The notes under the pieces are model-generated. The model worked only from the letters and a program-made list of their open reading frames with translations. It was not told where the DNA came from and ran no database searches. Below are positions 59,161 to 64,000 of a DNA stretch of 64,000 nt, piece after piece (the first letter of the stretch is position 1; every line of letters begins with the position of its first letter). The position numbers were made by a program, and so were the translations under genes. The stretch comes from Paraburkholderia sp. (GTDB lineage: Bacteria > Pseudomonadota > Gammaproteobacteria > Burkholderiales > Burkholderiaceae), in the NCBI RefSeq assembly GCF_024281035.1, contig NZ_JAMXLH010000022.1, forward strand, positions 103,013 to 167,012, written 5' to 3'.

Positions 59161-61041
59161 ATGAGCACAACCGGCAATCAGCCCGACCTGATTCTTCGTA
59201 ATGGAAGGTTTACGACACTGGATCCTTCGAAACCGGCCGCTACGGCAGTGGCGATCGCGTATGGCCGCTTCGTCGCGGTCGGCAGCGACGCCGAGGTCAT
59301 GCCGCTCGCGGGCGGCGCCACCAAGGTCGTCGATCTCGGCGGCCGCCCTGTGTTGCCCGGTCTGATCGACAACCACTTGCATCTGATTCGCGGCGGACTT
59401 AACTACAACATGGAGTTGCGCTGGGACGGCGTGCGCTCGCTTGCCGTTGCCATGGAGATGCTCAAGCAGCAGGTCGCAATCACGCCCGCGCCGCAATGGG
59501 TGCGGGTGGTCGGCGGTTTCACCGAACACCAGTTCGTCGAGAAACGGCTGCCGACCATCGAAGAGCTCAACGCAGCGGCGCCCGATACGCCGGTCTTTAT
59601 CCTGCACCTGTATGACCGCGCGCTGCTCAACGCGGCCGCGCTGCGCGTGGTGGGCTATACGAAGGACACGCCGGAGCCGCCGGGAGGCAAGATCCTGCGC
59701 GACGACGCGGGCGAACCCACCGGCCTGCTGCTCGCGAACCCCAATGCTGCGATTCTCTACGCCACGCTCGCGAAAGGTCCGAAGCTGCCGCCCGAGTATC
59801 AATACAACTCGACGCGCCATTTCATGCGCGAACTCAACCGGTTGGGCGTGACCGGCGCAATCGACGCGGGCGGCGGCTCGCAGAATTTCCCGGAGGACTA
59901 TGAGGTCATTCGCAAGTTGCACGACGCGGGCGAAATGACGATCCGCATTGCGTACAACCTTTTCACACAGAAGCCGAAGGCCGAGAAGGAAGACTTTCTG
60001 AACTGGACTCGCGCGGTCAAATATCACGACGGCACGGATTACTTCCGCCATAACGGCGGCGGTGAGATGCTCGTGTTCTCGGCAGCAGACTTTGAGGACT
60101 TCCGTGTGGCGCGTCCGGAACTTCCGCCCGGAATGGAGGGCGAACTCGAAGAGGTGGTGCGCGTGCTCGCGCAGAACCGCTGGCCGTGGCGGCTGCACGC
60201 TACGTATGACGAAACCATCGCCCGTGCGCTCGATGTGTTCGAGAAGATCGACAAGGACATCCCGCTTGCAGGACTCAACTGGTTCTTCGATCACGCGGAA
60301 ACGGTTTCCGAACGTTCGATGGATCGCATTGCGGCGCTGGGCGGCGGCATCGCGGTGCAGCATCGCATGGCCTACCAGGGCGAGTACTTCGTCGAGCGTT
60401 ACGGAGCTCAGGCTGCGGAAGCCACACCGCCTGTGGCGAAGATGCTCGCGAAAGGCATCAAGGTTTCTGCAGGCACCGACGCGACCCGCGTGGCGTCATA
60501 CAACCCGTGGGTATCGCTCGCTTGGCTCGTGAGCGGAAAGACGGTTGCAGGCTTGCGGATGTATCCGCAGCGCAATCTGCTCGATCGCGAGACGGCCTTG
60601 CGCATGTGGACGGAATACGTGACGTGGTTCTCGAACGAGGAGGGCAAGAAAGGCCGCATCGCGGTGGGGCAGCTTGCGGACCTGATGGTGCCGGACCGCG
60701 ATTACTTCGCCTGCGCCGAGGACGATATCGCCGACACGACAGCGTTGCTGACCGTGGTTGGCGGCCGCATCGTGTGGGGTGCGGGCCCGTTCTCGCAGTA
60801 CGACGCGCCGATTCCGCCAGCGATGCCGGACTGGTCGCCGGTGCGCCGCTATGGCGGCTTCGGCGCCTGGGGGGCGAAGCAACGCGAGGGCGCGCCGTTG
60901 CAGCGCGTCGCGACGGCGGCATGCGGCTGCGCCCGCGCGTGCGGCGTGCATGGCCATGCGCACGCGTGGAGCAGCACATCGCCGGTAGCGGATGCGAAGG
61001 CGTTCTGGGGCGTGTTCGGTTGCTCCTGCTGGGCGATCTGA
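59161..61041 (+). CDS. Amidohydrolase-family protein, YtcJ-like, with Cys/His-rich tail
   Basis: 626 residues; AAGGAGC sits before the ATG. The TIM-barrel metal hydrolase begins with the beta-sandwich start (DLILRNGRFTTLDPSKPAATAVAIAYGRFVAVG), the metal motif LPGLIDNHLHL (H-x-H) and later GTDATRVASYNPWVSL and PDRDYF regions. Substrate unknown; the YtcJ subgroup includes aromatic amide and imidazolone-type hydrolases. The last 60 residues form a Cys/His-rich tail (CGCARACG, VHGHAHAW, FGCSCWAI) that may bind a metal. The DoxX gene begins two bases after the stop. Confidence 0.88.
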   Translation: MSTTGNQPDLILRNGRFTTLDPSKPAATAVAIAYGRFVAVGSDAEVMPLAGGATKVVDLGGRPVLPGLIDNHLHLIRGGLNYNMELRWDGVRSLAVAMEMLKQQVAITPAPQWVRVVGGFTEHQFVEKRLPTIEELNAAAPDTPVFILHLYDRALLNAAALRVVGYTKDTPEPPGGKILRDDAGEPTGLLLANPNAAILYATLAKGPKLPPEYQYNSTRHFMRELNRLGVTGAIDAGGGSQNFPEDYEVIRKLHDAGEMTIRIAYNLFTQKPKAEKEDFLNWTRAVKYHDGTDYFRHNGGGEMLVFSAADFEDFRVARPELPPGMEGELEEVVRVLAQNRWPWRLHATYDETIARALDVFEKIDKDIPLAGLNWFFDHAETVSERSMDRIAALGGGIAVQHRMAYQGEYFVERYGAQAAEATPPVAKMLAKGIKVSAGTDATRVASYNPWVSLAWLVSGKTVAGLRMYPQRNLLDRETALRMWTEYVTWFSNEEGKKGRIAVGQLADLMVPDRDYFACAEDDIADTTALLTVVGGRIVWGAGPFSQYDAPIPPAMPDWSPVRRYGGFGAWGAKQREGAPLQRVATAACGCARACGVHGHAHAWSSTSPVADAKAFWGVFGCSCWAI

Positions 61042-61042
61042 G

Positions 61043-61504
61043 ATGTCGGCGCTGAGCGGCGGCAGCAACCCTGCGTGGATCCGGGCGTTCCTTGCGCAGC
61101 CGTGGGTTGCGCCGCTCGCGCGCCTCGCGCTCGTATCGGCCTTCCTGATCGGTGGCGTGTACAAGGCGTTGAACTTCGGGAGCGCGATCGCGGAGCAGGC
61201 GCATTTCGGCCTGCATCCACCTGCGCTCTGGGCGGCGCTGGCGGTCGTCGTCGAGATCGGCGGGTCGCTGTGTGTGGTATTTCGTCGTTTTACGTGGATC
61301 GGCGCGGGCGGGCTCGGTTTGCTGACCCTTGTCGCGATGCTGGTGGCCAACGATTTCTGGAATCAGACCGGCACGGCGCGCTTCATGGCGCTCAACAGCT
61401 TTTTCGAGCACCTCGGGCTGATCGCGGCACTCGTGCTCGCAACCATGCTAGGCGATGCGGATAGTGGGGCTCGCAACAATCGCGGCCGATCGATCGGACC
61501 GTAA
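61043..61504 (+). CDS. DoxX-family membrane protein
   Basis: 153 residues, four predicted membrane spans (ARLALVSAFLIGGVYKALNF; LWAALAVVVEIGGSLCVVF; GGLGLLTLVAMLVANDFW; FFEHLGLIAALVLATMLG). Family landmarks of DoxX: the R-L-x-L-x-x-x-F-L start, the E-x-x-G pair and the AHxF-like segment. DoxX members work with thiol or sulfur metabolism and oxidoreductases; here it is coupled to the amidohydrolase by a two-base gap. Confidence 0.88.
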   Translation: MSALSGGSNPAWIRAFLAQPWVAPLARLALVSAFLIGGVYKALNFGSAIAEQAHFGLHPPALWAALAVVVEIGGSLCVVFRRFTWIGAGGLGLLTLVAMLVANDFWNQTGTARFMALNSFFEHLGLIAALVLATMLGDADSGARNNRGRSIGP

Positions 61505-61529
61505 GTTCAAACAACAGGGACATCCCGTC

Positions 61530-62447
61530 ATGAGAACAATTCGCACTGTATTGCTCGCCCTGACGATCGCAGGCGCTCTGGGTGGCGCGCCGGTTTCGTT
61601 TGCGAAACCGCCGGTAGCAGCCGCCGTTCTTGCGCCGACGCTCGCAGTCGGTCCGCAATACGACACGACGCATGTGTACGTCGCACCCGAAGATTTCGAC
61701 CGCTTCACCGACAGCTTCGTCGCGACGTTTGGCGGCAGCAAGTCGAAACAGGGCGTATTTCAGGTTACGCCCACGCCGAGTCAGACGATGTCGCAACTCG
61801 TCTTCACGCCCTCGGGAACGATTTCCGTGTTTGGCTTCAAGACGCCCATTCCCTGGCCCTTCGGCGCCGAGCGCACGGGCTATCTCGTGACCGACATGGA
61901 CACGGCCATGAAGGTGGCGCGCCAGCACGGCGCGGATGTGATCGTCGACACGTTTCCCGATCCGATTGGTCGCGACGCGGTCGTCTCGTGGGCCGGCGGC
62001 GTCAAGATGCAGCTCTACTGGCATACGCAGGCACCGCATTACGATCCGTTGGAGAGGATTCCAGAGAATCGCGTCTACGTTTCGCCGTCCAGCTTGCATA
62101 AATTCGTTCACGACTTCGTGAAATTCTCGAATGGCAAGGTGGTGTCCGATGTGCCCAATGCACCCGGTATCGAAGTCGGACAGCCGGATGGCACCTATCG
62201 GCGCGTGCGCATCGAGTCCGGATTCGGCAAGATCACCGTGCTCGTGACGAATGGCCATCTGCCTTACCCGTTCGGGCGGGAGATGACCGGCTATGAAGTC
62301 GCGGATCTGGCGGCGACGCTGGATAAGGCGAAGGCCGCGGGTGTGACCGTGCTCGTGCCGCCGTTTACTTCAGACGGACGCAATGCCGCGATCGTTCAGT
62401 TCCCGGGCGGCTACATCGCCGAGATCCACGGCAACGTCGCGAAATGA
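61530..62447 (+). CDS. Exported glyoxalase-like (VOC) protein
   Basis: The ATG at 61530 gives 305 residues with a signal peptide (MRTIRTVLLALTIAG to SFA, cleavage near 25). Two VOC-like modules follow: THVYVAPEDFDRFTDSFVATFGG through GYLVTDMDTAMKVARQHGADVIVD, and RVYVSPSSLHKFVHDFVKFS through GYEVADLAATLDKAKAAGVTVLVPP. It is unusual for such a protein to be exported. The last residues (FPGGYIAEIHG) are the expected terminal strand of the fold. Its stop overlaps the next start (ATGA). Confidence 0.85.
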   Translation: MRTIRTVLLALTIAGALGGAPVSFAKPPVAAAVLAPTLAVGPQYDTTHVYVAPEDFDRFTDSFVATFGGSKSKQGVFQVTPTPSQTMSQLVFTPSGTISVFGFKTPIPWPFGAERTGYLVTDMDTAMKVARQHGADVIVDTFPDPIGRDAVVSWAGGVKMQLYWHTQAPHYDPLERIPENRVYVSPSSLHKFVHDFVKFSNGKVVSDVPNAPGIEVGQPDGTYRRVRIESGFGKITVLVTNGHLPYPFGREMTGYEVADLAATLDKAKAAGVTVLVPPFTSDGRNAAIVQFPGGYIAEIHGNVAK

Positions 62448-63139
62448 AGTCCGAGGACACCATTCTTTCCGCGATTGCGGGCTTCGTCGATACGCTGAGT
62501 TTCGTTGCGCTGTTCGGGCTTTTCACCGCCCACGTAACGGGCAACTTCGTGTTGATCGGCGCGGGCGTGGCAGGCTTCGGACGCGGCGTGCTGCTCAAGC
62601 TCATCGTGTTTCCCGCGTTCGTCGGCGGGGTGGTCGTCAGCAGTCTGCTGATCCGATCGTTGTCTGAACAACATGAGCGCCAGGGCGCGCGCCTGCTTCA
62701 CGCGGTGCAGGCCGTGCTCATGTTCGGCTATTGCTTCGCCGGCGTTTGGGCAACGCCCGTCACCCAGCCAGAAAGCCTGGCGGTCACGGTGGCGGGGATC
62801 GTCGGCGCGTTCGCAATGGGCGTGCAGAATGCGCATCCGAAGCTCATCAAACGACCCGGTGTGCCGAATACCGTGATGACCGGCAACGTCACACAAGCGA
62901 TTCTCGACGCGGTCGACATGCTTTCGCCCGACACGGCCGAGACCGTGCGTGAAGCCGCACGTGCACGATTCGCGATGATGATGCCCGCCATCGTTGCATT
63001 TGCGATCGGAGCGATCGCCGGGGCACTCGGCTACCGCTATGCGGGATTCTGGGCGCTGCTCGCGCCAGCGTGCGCACTCGTTGCGCTTGCATTGACCACG
63101 GGAGAGCACGAGCGCGCGGCCACGCCTGGGCACGCATGA
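62444..63139 (+). CDS. YoaK family (DUF1275) membrane protein
   Basis: 231 residues with about six spans. Signature of DUF1275: ILSAIAGFVDTLSFVALFGLFTAHVTGNFVLIGAG, then LLHAVQAVLMFGYCFAG, GAFAMGVQNAHPKLIKRPGVPNTVMTGNVTQ. The PxTxxMTGN motif (here PNTVMTGN) is the family hallmark. Role unknown. It overlaps the VOC gene by four bases and is the last gene of the LysR-linked run. Confidence 0.92.
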   Translation: MKSEDTILSAIAGFVDTLSFVALFGLFTAHVTGNFVLIGAGVAGFGRGVLLKLIVFPAFVGGVVVSSLLIRSLSEQHERQGARLLHAVQAVLMFGYCFAGVWATPVTQPESLAVTVAGIVGAFAMGVQNAHPKLIKRPGVPNTVMTGNVTQAILDAVDMLSPDTAETVREAARARFAMMMPAIVAFAIGAIAGALGYRYAGFWALLAPACALVALALTTGEHERAATPGHA

Positions 63140-63231
63140 CGGTATGGAAGACGGGGGAACGGACTCGATCCCGCCCGCCGCATGAAGATGCGGGCGCACA
63201 TAACCACAAGCGGACAATGGCGAGGAACACC

Positions 63232-64000
63232 ATGGTGCCGACTGCAATGCGTGGGCGTCCGCTGGGAAGGGCCGCGGGCGTCACGGCTTTCGCGGGGTTG
63301 TTGCTGTCCGGCGCCGATGCGGCGTTCGCGCAGATGCTCGCGCAGCCGGCGGCTGGCGTGAGCGTCGCGGCCGATGCGACCTCAGGCGCAACGGCGGCCG
63401 CCACGACGTCGAGCGCCACGTGCGATGCCAAACGGCCCGCCGTGCTGTTCAATCGCTGGCAGGAAGACTGGTCGGTGCTCGCGAATCCATGCGTTCCGCG
63501 CCAGCCCCTCGACAGCCTCAAGTACATTCCGCTCGGCGGCGACCCTGCGTCGTATCTGTCGCTCGGTGTGAACCTGCGCGAGCGCCTCGAAAGCAGTAAC
63601 GCGCCGCTGTTCGGCATCGGCACCCAGTCGGATACGTATCTGATCCAGCGCATCGAGGTTCATGCGGATGCGCACCTTGCCAAACACTGGCAGTTCTTCG
63701 TGCAATTCGCGGATGCGCGTGCGTTCGGCAAGAATATGGTCACGCCGGTCGACAAGAACCCGCTCGATCTGGAGCAGGCGTTTGTCACGTACACGGGTGC
63801 GCTGGGTGGCGGTACGTTCAAGTTCCGCGTGGGCCGCCAGGAAATGGCATTCGACCTCCAGCGCTTCATTTCCGTGCGCGACGGCCCGAATGTGCGCCAG
63901 GCCTATGACGCGATCTGGGCCGACTACGAATACCGGAAGTGGCGCTTTATCGCCTATGCGACGCAGCCGGTCCAGAACCGCTTCGCGACCGTGTTCGACG
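63232..64000 (+). CDS. Alginate-export-family outer-membrane protein (3' end outside window)
   Basis: The chosen ATG at 63232 follows GAGG by six bases; an in-frame ATG at 63217 is possible. The signal peptide (about 10-35, ending AFAQ) is followed by an Ala/Thr-rich stretch. After a CDAKRPAVLFNRWQEDWSVLANP segment come the alginate-export domain landmarks: LKYIPLG, YLSLGVNLRERLESSNAPLFG, YLIQRIEVHADAHLAKHWQFF, FKFRVGRQEMAFDLQRFISVRDGPNVRQAYDA. The members are porins with broad substrates. The rest of the barrel lies outside the window. Confidence 0.9.
   Translation, partial: MVPTAMRGRPLGRAAGVTAFAGLLLSGADAAFAQMLAQPAAGVSVAADATSGATAAATTSSATCDAKRPAVLFNRWQEDWSVLANPCVPRQPLDSLKYIPLGGDPASYLSLGVNLRERLESSNAPLFGIGTQSDTYLIQRIEVHADAHLAKHWQFFVQFADARAFGKNMVTPVDKNPLDLEQAFVTYTGALGGGTFKFRVGRQEMAFDLQRFISVRDGPNVRQAYDAIWADYEYRKWRFIAYATQPVQNRFATVFD

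Noticed and set aside
1..64000. CRISPR array
   Set aside because: No regularly spaced direct repeats seen; the repeats found are short tandem units or a two-copy repeat.

Overview
The window is high-GC DNA whose gene content points to a betaproteobacterium of the Burkholderiaceae, most likely the Burkholderia, Paraburkholderia or Caballeronia group. The evidence is a pga operon, a PhaZ-type intracellular PHB depolymerase, many LysR regulators, a CSS-EAL phosphodiesterase, and small exported proteins of the kind common in that group. The genus assignment is an inference from gene families, not from a search. I see no rRNA, tRNA, CRISPR array or insertion sequence.

About 1-15.2 kb is the right-hand part of a contractile-tailed prophage, cut off at its left edge inside the capsid gene. 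An HK97/lambda-like head module (capsid, FII-like connector, Z-like protein) is followed by a P2-like tail: V-W-J-I, tail fibre, second fibre and fibre assembly, then a strong terminator, then sheath (FI), tube (FII), E with a -1 frameshift into E', tape measure T, U, X and D. A 20-bp exact repeat stands before W and before FI. A possible cargo gene with its own AT-rich upstream region closes the prophage. No integrase or lysis gene lies in the window.

About 15.7-30 kb holds two exported or membrane hypotheticals, then a poly-beta-1,6-N-acetylglucosamine (PNAG) operon pgaA-pgaB-pgaC-pgaD with a fifth overlapping gene of unknown function. It is followed by a promoter, hairpin and terminator unit (possible small RNA), an alpha/beta hydrolase, two exported proteins (one Spy/LTXXQ-like) and an outer-membrane phospholipase A with a large N-terminal extension. 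About 30-39 kb carries a DHA2 transporter with a divergent LysR gene, a CSS-EAL c-di-GMP phosphodiesterase, a VOC protein, a second MFS transporter, several very small genes and a cold-shock protein.

At 39.9-42.2 kb is a second full-length pgaA paralogue without pgaBCD partners, then a small coiled-coil protein. From 42.9 to 54.1 kb are phaZ, a LysR regulator divergent from an NmrA / carboxymuconolactone decarboxylase-like / pirin / FMN-reductase operon, an FAD amine-oxidase-like enzyme, an ECF42-type sigma factor overlapping its DGPF (YCII-like) partner, and two integral membrane proteins. From 54.2 kb to the end are a LysR gene, a PQPYA-repeat exported protein, two separate XapX proteins around a YcaC-like hydrolase and another LysR gene, then a run XapX / amidohydrolase / DoxX / glyoxalase-like / YoaK, and the start of an alginate-export-family porin.

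A likely theme is envelope and biofilm biology: PNAG synthesis and export (with duplicated PgaA), a c-di-GMP phosphodiesterase, OMPLA and envelope chaperones. PgaCD is c-di-GMP-activated in E. coli; a link to the EAL protein here is inference.
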